From DATEHQ01 sp035279525 (GTDB lineage: Bacteria > Chloroflexota > Dormibacteria > Dormibacterales > Dormibacteraceae), in NCBI GenBank assembly GCA_035279525.1, contig DATEHQ010000100.1, forward strand, positions 62,001-126,000: a stretch of DNA of 64,000 nt. Reading direction: 5' to 3'. Numbering within the stretch: position 1 is the first letter of the stretch; each line of letters starts with the position of its first letter. The translations under genes were made by a program, and so were the position numbers. The notes beneath the pieces are model-generated. The model saw only the letters and a list, made by a program, of their open reading frames with translations. It did no database searches and was not told the DNA's origin. This document shows positions 27,519-35,735 of the stretch, piece after piece.

Positions 27519-29099
27519 ATGGCAACGAACCCGATCTACGTCGAGACGGAGGAGGAGATCCCCGAGGTCGTCGAACGGCTTCGGAAGTATCCGAGCGAGG
27601 ACACGATGCTCGTGCTCCCGATGCGCAGCCGCATCGGACAGAGCCGGTTCAACTTCCAGCTCCTGCGCAACTACTCGGCCAGGATGGGCAAGCGTGTGAC
27701 CGTGGTATGTGACGACCCGGCCGTCCAGAAGATGGCTTCCGAAAGCGGGTTCCCGGTCTTCGGCGCGATAGGTCCGGAGGGGGAGGGCATCGTCTCCGAG
27801 GCGGAAGCCCCGCCGCCGGTGAAAAAGTGGTGGCAGCGAGCCAGGATGCTGCCGACGACCCACGTGGGAATCGCGGCTCAGCGAAAGCTGATCACCAAGA
27901 CGGCGACCGAGATGAAGCCTGGTCGCTTCCTGCTCTACGTCACGGCCGCCACGATTCTGGCACTGGGCATCTTCGCCGCCGCCGTCTACATCCCGTCCGC
28001 GTCGGTCACGCTGGTCGCGCAGGCAAGCCCGTTCAGTGAGAAGGACATAGAGATCCAGGCCCAGCCGGGCAAGGCGCCGATCGGGGTTCGCCTGGTGACT
28101 CTCTCGAAGTCCGCCTCGCAGGGATTCAAGACCACGGGATTGATCAGCGTGCCCCTCGCCCCGGCGACTGGCTCGATCACCCTGACGAACGGTTGCCCGA
28201 AGCCCGGCAACGATTCGCCCGGGATCACCAGCTATCGCGGAACGCGATTTGTCAACTCGAACGGAATCGAGTTTGCGCAGACCTCATCGGACGTCATGAT
28301 CCCCTGGGGGCAGGCTTCCCCCGCCAGCGTGATCGCGGTCGTCCCCGGAACCTCGGGCAACGTGGGCGACCACACGATCAACTCGTGGGCGCCATCAGAC
28401 CCGAATCCCTATGACTGTTTCAAGGTCACCAACCCGCAGGCGACCGGCAACGGGACCAACCCGTCGCAGACCCCGCAGATGACCGAGGCCGACTTCGACT
28501 CGGCACGAGCGCAGCTCGAGAACTCCCTGCACCAGCAGATCGCCCAGATCCTGACCACGTCCGGCCGGCAGGGCGAGAAGCTCAGCGACACCATCATCTA
28601 CGGCGCGCCGGTGCCCTCGACCGACCACCAGCCGAGCGACAAGGTGCCGTCCTTCAGCATGACGATGACGATCAGCGGCGAGGGCGCCTTCTACAGCGAC
28701 TCGGACGTGCAGAAGGCCTACCAGACCTATCTCGCGCAGCGCGTGCCCAACGATCAGCAGCTGCTGACGGAGAGTCCGATCCAGGTCACCTACCGGATGC
28801 TGTCGGACGCGCAGGGCGGCAACCTCACGTTCGTCGGCAGCGCCTCCGCTTACATCGCACCGAAGCTGGACCTGACCCAGATCCAGTCTCAGATCGTGGG
28901 CCGTCCGCTCTCTTCGGCGAAGTTCATCCTGCAGCGGCTGCCGGTCCGGTCGGTGGCGATCAAAGAAGAGCCGATGGCATTGCCGCTCATGCCCCTTTTG
29001 AGCCGGCGCATCGACATCCATTACGTCGTCCAGTCAGGCGCTCCCTCCGCCTCCGCCGTGACGGGTACGACGAGCACCGTCGCCAATCCAACTCCTTAG
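27519..29099 (+). CDS. Single-pass membrane protein with baseplate-J-like extracytoplasmic region
   Basis: 526 residues. Residues 1-85 form a Rossmann-like cytosolic domain (EEEIPEVVERLRKYPSEDTMLVLP, FNFQLLRNYSARMGKRVTVVCDDP) that I recall from proteins annotated baseplate J/gp47-like in uncultured Terrabacteria. One membrane helix (~137-158) follows. Then comes a long beta-rich outer region with repeated units (GTRFVNSNGIEFAQTSSDVMIP, GTSGNVGDHTINSW) reminiscent of the baseplate J fold. Paired with the FtsA/PilM-like ATPase upstream, it may be a membrane anchor or surface-assembly component. Function unknown. Confidence 0.65.
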   Translation: MATNPIYVETEEEIPEVVERLRKYPSEDTMLVLPMRSRIGQSRFNFQLLRNYSARMGKRVTVVCDDPAVQKMASESGFPVFGAIGPEGEGIVSEAEAPPPVKKWWQRARMLPTTHVGIAAQRKLITKTATEMKPGRFLLYVTAATILALGIFAAAVYIPSASVTLVAQASPFSEKDIEIQAQPGKAPIGVRLVTLSKSASQGFKTTGLISVPLAPATGSITLTNGCPKPGNDSPGITSYRGTRFVNSNGIEFAQTSSDVMIPWGQASPASVIAVVPGTSGNVGDHTINSWAPSDPNPYDCFKVTNPQATGNGTNPSQTPQMTEADFDSARAQLENSLHQQIAQILTTSGRQGEKLSDTIIYGAPVPSTDHQPSDKVPSFSMTMTISGEGAFYSDSDVQKAYQTYLAQRVPNDQQLLTESPIQVTYRMLSDAQGGNLTFVGSASAYIAPKLDLTQIQSQIVGRPLSSAKFILQRLPVRSVAIKEEPMALPLMPLLSRRIDIHYVVQSGAPSASAVTGTTSTVANPTP

Positions 29100-29108
29100 T
29101 GCGCTAGC

Positions 29109-29519
29109 TTGCGGATCCTCGCGGTGGATCCGGGCACGAAGCGAGTGGGGGTGGCGGTCAGCGACCCGACGGGAACGATCGCGCAGGGCCTGACCACCGT
29201 CGCCGCAGAACCGCGGGCCTCCCTCGCGGAGCGGCTCGCGCGGATCGCGCAGGACCACGAGGCGGCCCGGGTGGTGGTCGGGCTTCCGAGGCGCATGGAC
29301 GGGTCCTACGGTCCCGAGGCGGCCGCGGCCCGGCAGCTCGCCGGCGCGATTCGCGAGGCGTCGGGCCTTCCAGTGGAGCTCGTCGACGAGAGGCTGACCA
29401 CGGTCGCCGCCGAGCGGGCGATGATCCAGGGCGGGGCGCGCCGGGCCAGGCGGCGGGAAACCATCGACCAGGTCGCCGCCGCGCTGCTCCTCCAGTCGCA
29501 CCTCGACCGAAAGAAGTGA
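29109..29519 (+). CDS. ruvX: Holliday junction resolvase-like protein RuvX/YqgF
   Basis: 136 residues from TTG 29109. RNase H-like fold with the acidic residues expected: D7 (ILAVDPGTKRVGVAVSD), the DERLTT motif and a late Asp in ETIDQVAAALLLQ. The family acts in 16S rRNA 5' processing and possibly junction resolution. It is followed by DUF1292 and mltG in overlapping order, a gene set common in Gram-positive-type genomes. Confidence 0.92.
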   Translation: MRILAVDPGTKRVGVAVSDPTGTIAQGLTTVAAEPRASLAERLARIAQDHEAARVVVGLPRRMDGSYGPEAAAARQLAGAIREASGLPVELVDERLTTVAAERAMIQGGARRARRRETIDQVAAALLLQSHLDRKK

Positions 29520-29749
29520 GCGAAGAGGCCGGCGGTACGATCACCCTCATCGACGAGGCGGGGCACGAGCGCCGGTTCACGATGCACGACGCCTTCGACC
29601 TCGACGGCGTCGCGTACTACCTGGTCGAAGACGTCGCCGACACAGAGCAGGTCCTCCTGCTGCGCGAGACCGGGTCCGGCCTCGAGACCGTCGACGGCGA
29701 AGAGTTCAAGCGTGTGATGGCGGCGCTCGAGCAGGACACGGTCGAGTGA
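29516..29749 (+). CDS. DUF1292 (YrzB-like) protein
   Basis: 77 residues from GTG 29516 (GTGA overlap with ruvX). Acidic protein with the family pattern ITLIDEAGHERRFTMHDAFDLDGVAYYLV and a later LLRETGSGLETVDGEEF. DUF1292 proteins are small, of unknown role, and usually lie between ruvX/yrrK and mltG as here. Confidence 0.85.
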   Translation: MSEEAGGTITLIDEAGHERRFTMHDAFDLDGVAYYLVEDVADTEQVLLLRETGSGLETVDGEEFKRVMAALEQDTVE

Positions 29750-30804
29750 GGAAGCTCGTTGCGATCGTCGTCCTCATCGCGGTCCTCGGCCTGGGCGCGT
29801 CGCGGGGGATCGATTGGTGGAACTACAACGTCAACACGCCGGTCTCGAGCGCCAGCCACAGGGTTCCGTTCCACGTCGACCAGGGCGAGACGCCGGCCGA
29901 CATCGGAACCGGCCTTCTGGGCGCCCACCTCATCCGCAGCGCCACCATCTTCGATCTCTACACCCGCCTCACGGACGCCGGCCCGAAGTTCCAGGCCGGC
30001 GATTTCGTGCTCGACTCCAACATGAGCATGAGCCAGATCGTGGCCGCCCTCCAGCACGGCAACTCGCAGCAGCAGGTCGTGACCTTCCCCGAGGGGTTCC
30101 CGCTCTACCAGCAGGCCAGGGTGGTAGAGAGCAAAAAGCTCGGCCCAGCTCCCAACTACTACACCGCGGCGCAGTACCTGCAGGTGGCCAGGGACCCGGC
30201 CTGGGCGACCCAGTACCCGTTCCTGCCCGCGCATCCCGCCAACGCCGCTTACCCGTACGAGGGCTACCTCTTTCCCGACACGTACATGATCGATCCGGCC
30301 TCCGGCGTGCATGGACTGATCAAGCAGCAGCTCGATGAGTTCAGCGTCGTGTTCTCGAGGGACCTTCAGGCGCAGATCGCCCAGCCGACCGCCACGCGCC
30401 CGGCCGAAACCATCGCGGCGATCGTGATCCTCGCTTCGATGGTCGACCGTGAGGCCAACACCTCGACGGACCGCGGCAACGTGTGCAGCGTGTACTACAA
30501 CCGGCTCGAGCTCGGGATGGCGCTCGGGGTCGACGCCACGCTCCTCTACGCGCTGGGACGCCTCACCCCGGAGCCCACTTTTCAGGAGCTCCAGTCGAAC
30601 TCCGCCTACAACACCCGCAAGCACGCCGGTCTCCCGCCCGGTCCGATCAGCAACCCAGGGAAGGCGGCGATCCTGGCCTGCGTGAACCCTCCCAAGACGC
30701 AGTACCTCTACTACTTCGCCGACCGGCAGGGGGTGACCCACTTCGAGACCAACGCCGCGGACTTCCAGGCCGACCAGCAGAAGTACGGCGTGAGCGGCAG
30801 CTGA
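29746..30804 (+). CDS. mltG: Endolytic murein transglycosylase MltG (YceG-like)
   Basis: 352 residues. N-terminal membrane helix (LVAIVVLIAVLGLGA), then a LysM-like domain (VPFHVDQGETPADIGTGL) and the catalytic domain. The active-site region reads ILASMVDREANTSTDRGNVCSVYYNRL, in which the conserved second Glu of the usual VEKE is kept and the first is Asp. YNTRKHAGLPPGPISNPG and YLYYFADRQGVTHFE complete the signature. It cleaves nascent glycan strands and so ends peptidoglycan elongation. It overlaps the aroE reading frame at CTGA. Confidence 0.92.
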   Translation: MRKLVAIVVLIAVLGLGASRGIDWWNYNVNTPVSSASHRVPFHVDQGETPADIGTGLLGAHLIRSATIFDLYTRLTDAGPKFQAGDFVLDSNMSMSQIVAALQHGNSQQQVVTFPEGFPLYQQARVVESKKLGPAPNYYTAAQYLQVARDPAWATQYPFLPAHPANAAYPYEGYLFPDTYMIDPASGVHGLIKQQLDEFSVVFSRDLQAQIAQPTATRPAETIAAIVILASMVDREANTSTDRGNVCSVYYNRLELGMALGVDATLLYALGRLTPEPTFQELQSNSAYNTRKHAGLPPGPISNPGKAAILACVNPPKTQYLYYFADRQGVTHFETNAADFQADQQKYGVSGS

Positions 30805-31574
30805 AGGTCTACCTGCTCGGCCACGGCATCGCATACTCGAGCAGCCCCGGCATGCAGAACGCGGCATTCCACTCGCTCGGCATGGACTGGACGTATGAGC
30901 TGCTCGACGTGCCGCCAGGGGGCCTCGGCGACGCGGTGCGAAGCCTGCGACTGCGGGATGTCGCGGGCGCGAACGTCACCATCCCGTACAAGCAATCGGT
31001 GATGGAGCAGCTCGACGCGATCGACCCCGAGGCGATGCGGGCGCGGGCCGTCAACACCATCGTGAAATCCGCGGAACGTCTCGAGGGCTCGAACACCGAC
31101 GTGGCCGGCATTCGCGCGGCGCTGGACCAGGTCGGCCTCGAGCCGCGTGGCGCGAACGCTGTGATCCTGGGCGCAGGAGGCTCGGCCAGGGCCGCCGCGG
31201 TGGCGCTGGAGGGCGCTCACCTCTGGTTCGCCACCCGGCATCCAGGCGACGTCGACGTGCCCGGCAAGGTGATCGCCTGGGACGACCCGGTCCTGCCCAG
31301 GCTGACGCGGTCCGCCGACCTGCTGCTCAACGCGACCCCGGTCGGGCGGGCCGAGGAGATGCCGCTGCACCCAAGAGCCCTGCCGCGCTCCGGCGCCGTG
31401 ATCGACCTCGTCTACGTCCGCGGCGGAACGCCGCTCGTGCGCAAGGCGCGCTCGCTCGGGCTGCGGACGGCCGACGGATGGGCCGTCCTGCTCGCCCAGG
31501 GCGCGGCCGCGTTCGAGAAATGGACGGGACGCCCCGCGCCGGTCGACGCGATGCGCGAGACTCTCACGCCGTGA
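30801..31574 (+). CDS. aroE: Shikimate dehydrogenase, apparent CTG start
   Basis: 257 residues. NADPH-dependent reduction of 3-dehydroshikimate. Substrate motif SSSPGMQNAAF (the usual His before Asn is Gln), catalytic Lys in VTIPYKQSV, SNTDVAGIRAAL, the nucleotide motif GAGGSARAA and a C-terminal LLAQGAAAFEKWTG. The frame extends upstream but shows no ATG, GTG or TTG near the mltG stop; the first codon giving the family N-terminus (KVYLLGHGIA) is CTG 30801, which overlaps the mltG TGA as CTGA. The first ATG in frame would delete the substrate-binding strand. Confidence 0.88.
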   Translation: MKVYLLGHGIAYSSSPGMQNAAFHSLGMDWTYELLDVPPGGLGDAVRSLRLRDVAGANVTIPYKQSVMEQLDAIDPEAMRARAVNTIVKSAERLEGSNTDVAGIRAALDQVGLEPRGANAVILGAGGSARAAAVALEGAHLWFATRHPGDVDVPGKVIAWDDPVLPRLTRSADLLLNATPVGRAEEMPLHPRALPRSGAVIDLVYVRGGTPLVRKARSLGLRTADGWAVLLAQGAAAFEKWTGRPAPVDAMRETLTP

Positions 31575-31587
31575 GGACCCCTGTCAG

Positions 31588-32226
31588 GTGAACACCGTGC
31601 TGGTCGCGTGCGCGTGGACCGTGGTCGGGGCGGCCGCCGGCTGGTTCGTGCGCTGGGGCTCGGTCAAGCTGGCGCGGCTCGAGGAGCTCGAGCCGGGCAA
31701 CAAGCGCTGGCAGAACTACGGCCCGCCGATTCTCAGCGCGCTACTGTTCGCGGCGTTCGCGCTCATCATCCCGACGTTTCCCATCCTGGTCCTCGAGAGC
31801 GTCTTCATCCTGGTCCTGGTGCAGGTGATCTTCTTCGACTTCGAGCACCGCCTCATCCTCGACCGCGTGATGTTCCCGGCCATGGCGCTCGCGCTGGTCG
31901 CCAGCCTCTTCAAGAATCCGTGGTGGGCGGGAATGGTCACGGGGGTGGCCGCGGGCCTGCTGTTCCTCCTCCTCGCGCTGGCGGGCGCCGCCATCTTCAA
32001 GGGCGACGCGCTTGGTTTCGGCGACGTCAAGCTGGCCGCCTTCATGGGCTTTCTGCTTCCCGGGCTGCCCATCGTCCAGGCTCTGTTCTACGGCGTGTTC
32101 ATCGCGGGCGTGGTTTCCGTGGGCGTGATCGTGTGGCGTCGCTCGATGAAGGGCACGATCGCCTACGGGCCCTACCTCGCGGCGGGTACCCTGATCACTC
32201 TTTTCTTACTGAACCGTCCACAATAG
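31588..32226 (+). CDS. Prepilin peptidase (A24 family, CpaA/PilD-like) without methylase domain
   Basis: 212 residues from GTG 31588, about six membrane segments. The two catalytic aspartates are visible: the first in FFDFEHRLILD, the second in GFGDVKLAAFMG (GxGDxKL). The N-terminal cysteine-rich methyltransferase region of PilD is absent, as in CpaA/TadV-like peptidases. It would cleave the TadE-like proteins and any Flp pilin encoded elsewhere. It lies inside the shikimate cluster, about 20 kb from the Tad locus. Confidence 0.9.
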   Translation: MNTVLVACAWTVVGAAAGWFVRWGSVKLARLEELEPGNKRWQNYGPPILSALLFAAFALIIPTFPILVLESVFILVLVQVIFFDFEHRLILDRVMFPAMALALVASLFKNPWWAGMVTGVAAGLLFLLLALAGAAIFKGDALGFGDVKLAAFMGFLLPGLPIVQALFYGVFIAGVVSVGVIVWRRSMKGTIAYGPYLAAGTLITLFLLNRPQ

Positions 32227-32232
32227 GCGGCC

Positions 32233-32751
32233 ATGAGCAACCTCCTGCCCAATGAGAACCTGGTCCTCAAGGACCATCCCCACTGGATCACTGTCGTCAA
32301 GAGCTTGCTGTTTCCGTTCCTCCTCCTCGTCCTGGTCGCGATAGTCGACGTCGCGTTCGTCAAGAACGGCGGCCTTCAGGCGTACCTGGCGCTCGGGGCG
32401 ATCGCGCTCGCCTTGCTGTGGCTGATCGTGGTCTGGATCCGCTGGCGGTCGATCACGTACACGCTGACCGATCAGCGAATCAAGATCGACGTGGGCGTGT
32501 TCGGGCGGTCGGAGAAGATCATTCCGATCGACCGGGTGCAGGACTGCACGACCAGGCAGTCACTGCTGGGCCGGATGCTCGGCTACGGCCGCGTGGAGAT
32601 CGACGCCGCGGGCTCGCAGGGCGCGGAAGTGCTGGAGCATCTGCCGCACCCCGGCACTTTCCGCGACCAGGTCTTCGTCGAATCGGAGAAGAGGCGCGGC
32701 GGCGGCGCTCCGGCTGCGCAGGCGGTCGCTGCCAACCCGAGCGGAATCTAA
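32233..32751 (+). CDS. PH-domain (YdbS/bPH2-like) membrane protein
   Basis: 172 residues, ATG 32233. Short N-terminal strand (NENLVLKDHPHW), two membrane segments (~24-45 and ~50-70), then a bacterial PH domain with YTLTDQRIKIDVGVFGRSEKIIPIDRVQDCTTRQSLLGRMLGYGRVEI. The last 30 residues are a low-complexity Ala/Gly tail. The family has no established molecular function. It lies 6 bases after the prepilin peptidase gene. Confidence 0.85.
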   Translation: MSNLLPNENLVLKDHPHWITVVKSLLFPFLLLVLVAIVDVAFVKNGGLQAYLALGAIALALLWLIVVWIRWRSITYTLTDQRIKIDVGVFGRSEKIIPIDRVQDCTTRQSLLGRMLGYGRVEIDAAGSQGAEVLEHLPHPGTFRDQVFVESEKRRGGGAPAAQAVAANPSGI

Positions 32752-32798
32752 CCCCGCACGTTCCGAGCCTGCGACTTCAATTGGCGGGGACCCCAGAG

Positions 32799-33308
32799 GT
32801 GATTGTCCCGCCGAGGCGACCGCTCGCGCTCATCGGTTTCATGGGCTGCGGCAAGTCGGTCGTGGGCGTGCTGGTGGCGCAGCGCGCGGGCGCCCCCTTC
32901 CACGACCTCGACGTCATCATCGAAGGCGAGGTGGGGATGCCGATCTCGGACTTCTTCGCCGTCCACGGAGAGGAGGCTTTCCGCAAGCACGAGTCACGTC
33001 TTCTGCCCGCGGTGCTCCAACCCGGGGCCGTCGTGGCGCTCGGCGGAGGCGCTCCGCTTTACGGCGACAACTGGCGGTTGATCAACGAGCGCGCGGTGAC
33101 CGTCTTTCTGGATTGCGAGTTCGAGGTCCTTTGGCAGAGGACGAGCGGCACCACGAACCGGCCCCTGATGACAGGCCGAACTCGCGAGGAGGTGCTGACG
33201 CTCTTCGACGAGCGCCGGCCCCGCTACAGGCAGGCCGTGCACCACGTGCTGGCTGACAGGCCGCCGGACCAGGTGGCCGAGGAGATCGCGCAGCTTTGGT
33301 GCGGCTGA
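32799..33308 (+). CDS. aroK: Shikimate kinase
   Basis: 169 residues from GTG 32799, with GGGGA nine bases upstream; an in-frame TTG at 32781 is an alternative. P-loop GFMGCGKS (13-20), shikimate-binding Asp in FHDLDVIIE, Arg in AFRKHESRLL, the GGGAP loop and the lid RTSGTTNRPLM. Phosphorylates shikimate at the 3-hydroxyl. It overlaps aroB. Confidence 0.93.
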   Translation: MIVPPRRPLALIGFMGCGKSVVGVLVAQRAGAPFHDLDVIIEGEVGMPISDFFAVHGEEAFRKHESRLLPAVLQPGAVVALGGGAPLYGDNWRLINERAVTVFLDCEFEVLWQRTSGTTNRPLMTGRTREEVLTLFDERRPRYRQAVHHVLADRPPDQVAEEIAQLWCG

Positions 33309-34372
33309 TCCTCGACTCCTCGATGGGCAGCTACCCGGTGCTCATCGGGTCCGGCCTCAACCGAGAGCTTCGAGCAACCATCGCACGGCTCGACCCGACG
33401 GGAGCGGCGATCATCACCGATTCCAACGTGCGGCCGTGGGCGGCGAAGGTGGCCAGGGCGATCAAGCGGGCCGGCTTGAAGACCGACATCCTTGCCGTAC
33501 CCGCCGGAGAGCGATCGAAGAGCATGGCGCAGCTGCGTGACGTGCTCTCGTTTCTGGAGCGCCGGCGGATCGACCGCGGCGGGATCGTGATCGCGGTCGG
33601 GGGCGGCACCGTCGGCGACCTGGCGGGCTTTGCCGCCGCGGTCTGGCAGCGCGGGGTGAGGCTGGTCGCGGTGCCGACGACGCTCCTTGCGATGGTCGAC
33701 TCCAGCATCGGCGGCAAGACCGGCGTCAACGGAAGCAGGTCCAAGAACGCAATCGGCGCCTTCTGGCAGCCCACCGCCGTGATCTCGGACCTCGCCGCCA
33801 TCAAGACGCTGCCGGCGGCGAGCTACCGGGACGCTTTCGCCGAGGTTGTAAAGTACGCCGTCGCCATGGACCGTGGGCTTTTCGAGCTGCTGCAGACGGA
33901 GCGGGAACGGCTTCTCGCCGGCGATCCCGCCATGCTGGAACGCGTCGTGTTCCGCTGCGTCGCCGCCAAGGCACTGGTGGTGGCCAAGGACGAGCGGGAG
34001 AAGGGCCGGCGGGCGATTCTCAACTACGGCCACACCGCGGGGCACGCGCTGGAAGCGGTGAGCGGGTTCCGGGTTTCGCATGGTCGCGCGGTCGCCTTCG
34101 GCATGCGCGTCGCGGCGCGTCTCTCCCTCGAGCTGGACCTCTGCAGCCGGCGCCTGGTCGAGTCCCAGGACGAGCTGCTCGCAGCGTACGGCCTGCACGA
34201 CCGTGTGCCCAGGGTCGAGCCCGGCCGGCTGCTCGCCGCCATGTCGCGGGACAAGAAGGCGCGCCGTGGAAAGATCGCGTGGGTGCTGCCTAGGCGGATG
34301 GGCCATGCGGAGATCGGTCACACCGTGCCGGTGCCGCTGGTGCGGCGGGTCGTCACGAAGGCGCTCGCGTGA
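33299..34372 (+). CDS. aroB: 3-Dehydroquinate synthase
   Basis: 357 residues from GTG 33299; a TTG directly before it (33296) is equally possible. NAD- and metal-dependent cyclisation of DAHP. NAD site GGGTVGDLAGFAAAVWQRG, VPTTLLAMVDSSIGGKTGVN and metal ligands in the Glu of DAFAEVVKY and the histidines of NYGHTAGHALE and FRVSHG. It overlaps aroK by 10 bases and aroQ by 4. Confidence 0.95.
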   Translation: MRLILDSSMGSYPVLIGSGLNRELRATIARLDPTGAAIITDSNVRPWAAKVARAIKRAGLKTDILAVPAGERSKSMAQLRDVLSFLERRRIDRGGIVIAVGGGTVGDLAGFAAAVWQRGVRLVAVPTTLLAMVDSSIGGKTGVNGSRSKNAIGAFWQPTAVISDLAAIKTLPAASYRDAFAEVVKYAVAMDRGLFELLQTERERLLAGDPAMLERVVFRCVAAKALVVAKDEREKGRRAILNYGHTAGHALEAVSGFRVSHGRAVAFGMRVAARLSLELDLCSRRLVESQDELLAAYGLHDRVPRVEPGRLLAAMSRDKKARRGKIAWVLPRRMGHAEIGHTVPVPLVRRVVTKALA

Positions 34373-34800
34373 AGTCGGTGGTCGTCGTCAACGGACCGAA
34401 CCTGAACTTGCTCGGCAAGCGGGAGCCTCACATCTACGGCACGCGCTCGCTCGAGGACCTGGAGCAGGCGGTCAGGGCCAGGGCGGCCGGCCTGGGGATG
34501 GACGTGAGCATGTTCCAGAGCAACGACGAGGGCGAGATCATCGACTACCTCCAGCAGCACGCGCCCGGCTCCGTCGGGATCGTGATCAACCCTGGCGCGC
34601 TGTCCCACTATTCGCTCGCCCTCTACGATTGCCTGCAGGCCCTGGCCCTGCCGGTGGTCGAAGTCCACCTGTCGAACATCCACGCACGCGAGGAGTTTCG
34701 CTCCAGGAGCGTCACGGCCCGCGCCGCCCGAGGAGTGATCACGGGTCTGGGCTTCTCCGGGTACGAGCTGGCGCTGGAGTTCCTGGCCAAACCGCAATGA
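34369..34800 (+). CDS. aroQ: Type II 3-dehydroquinate dehydratase
   Basis: 143 residues from GTG 34369. Signature NGPNLNLLGKREPHIYG, with the catalytic Tyr in IYG, then FQSNDEGEIIDYLQ, INPGALSHYSLALYDCL, and HLSNIHAREEFRSRS with the catalytic His. Third step of the shikimate pathway. It completes an aroK-B-Q run ending in efp (one-codon overlap, AATGA). Confidence 0.95.
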   Translation: MKSVVVVNGPNLNLLGKREPHIYGTRSLEDLEQAVRARAAGLGMDVSMFQSNDEGEIIDYLQQHAPGSVGIVINPGALSHYSLALYDCLQALALPVVEVHLSNIHAREEFRSRSVTARAARGVITGLGFSGYELALEFLAKPQ

Positions 34801-35354
34801 TTTCGACCAACGACTTTCGCAACGGGACGATGTTCGAGATGGACGGCCAGCTGCTGTCCATCGTCAACGTCGAGCACATCAAGCTCGCGCGGGCCGGCGC
34901 GGTGATCAAGGCCAAGCTCCGCAACGTCCTGACCGGGTCGATCTTCGAGCAGAGCTTCCGGAGCGGCGACAAGTACAGGACGGTCAGAATCGACAGCAAC
35001 GAGGCGACCTACCTCTACTCGGACGGGGCGCATCACTACTTCATGGACACGCAGACCTACGACCAGGTCCCCGTCGACGAGGACATGCTCGAGACGGTGC
35101 TGCCGCTTTTGAAGGAGGGCAGCACGGTATTCCTCCAGCGCTACCAGGACCGGCTGATCGGCGTCGAGCTGCCCATCAACGTGGAGCTCGAGGTCGTCTC
35201 GACCGATCCGGGCTTCAAGGGCGACACCGTCTCAGGCGCGACGAAGCCGGCCAGGCTGGAAACCGGCGCGACGATCCAGGTCCCGCTCTTCATCCAGTCG
35301 GGCGATGTGATCCGTGTCGACACGCGCACGAGCTCTTACATGGAAAGAGCCTGA
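34797..35354 (+). CDS. efp: Elongation factor P with altered tip loop
   Basis: 185 residues from ATG 34797, inside the aroQ stop; the frame extends far upstream but only as an antiphase shadow. It has a KOW-like domain I and two OB-fold domains, and ends with the EF-P signature region (SGDVIRVDTRTSSYMERA). It relieves ribosome stalling at polyproline. Domain I tip reads HIKLARAGAVIKAKL: the usual KPGKG/KPGRG is KLARA, with Arg at position 32 (the modified position in Lys- and Arg-type EF-Ps) but without the flanking Pro-Gly and Gly. No earP, epmA or other modifier gene is visible. Confidence 0.92.
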   Translation: MISTNDFRNGTMFEMDGQLLSIVNVEHIKLARAGAVIKAKLRNVLTGSIFEQSFRSGDKYRTVRIDSNEATYLYSDGAHHYFMDTQTYDQVPVDEDMLETVLPLLKEGSTVFLQRYQDRLIGVELPINVELEVVSTDPGFKGDTVSGATKPARLETGATIQVPLFIQSGDVIRVDTRTSSYMERA

Positions 35355-35369
35355 TCGGGACTTAGCGAG

Positions 35370-35375
35370 TAGCAT
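35370..35375 (+). promoter_or_regulatory. Possible -10 box before asp23-nusB-xseB
   Basis: TAGCAT nine bases before the asp23 ATG, in the 30-base gap after efp. It matches the TANNNT spacing of the other first-gene boxes but only 4 of 6 of the -10 consensus, and there is no -35. Confidence 0.3.
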
Positions 35376-35384
35376 CGGCAAGTA

Positions 35385-35735
35385 ATGAGTGAGAACGGTT
35401 CGCTGGGGGCGGTTCGCGTGGCCAACGAGGTCATCGCCAGCATCGCGGCGCTCGCCGCGTGCGAGGTCGAAGGCGTGGAGGGGATGGACGAGGCGTCGGC
35501 CCGTCATTTCGGCGACTGGATGCGACGCCAGGCGGCGCATCGCGGCGTGCGCGTCAACATCGAGACGGACCGGTCGATCCACCTCGAGGTCTTCATCACC
35601 GTCGACTCCGATGCGAAGCTGGCCGAGGTTGCCGCAGCGGTCCAGGCCAACGTGGTCGAAGCGACCGAGCGAATGCTTGGGCTCGAGGTCGGCGAGGTCA
35701 ACGTCTTCGTCTCCAGCGTCGCCTTCGCCACTTAG
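35385..35735 (+). CDS. Asp23/Gls24 family envelope-stress protein
   Basis: 116 residues, ATG 35385. Asp23 domain: GAVRVANEVIASIAALAACEVEGVEGM at the N-terminus, then RGVRVNIETDRSIHLEVFITVD, and the helical VQANVVEATERMLGLEVGEVNVFVSSVAF. Usually membrane-associated or cytosolic proteins linked to cell-envelope homeostasis. Placement directly before nusB is conserved in many Gram-positives. Confidence 0.9.
   Translation: MSENGSLGAVRVANEVIASIAALAACEVEGVEGMDEASARHFGDWMRRQAAHRGVRVNIETDRSIHLEVFITVDSDAKLAEVAAAVQANVVEATERMLGLEVGEVNVFVSSVAFAT

Noticed and set aside
28265..28275. Additional TTTGCGCA-like words in coding DNA (for example at 28265 and 43157)
   Set aside because: Single half-sites inside reading frames without the partner palindrome or the GACCCCGA block.
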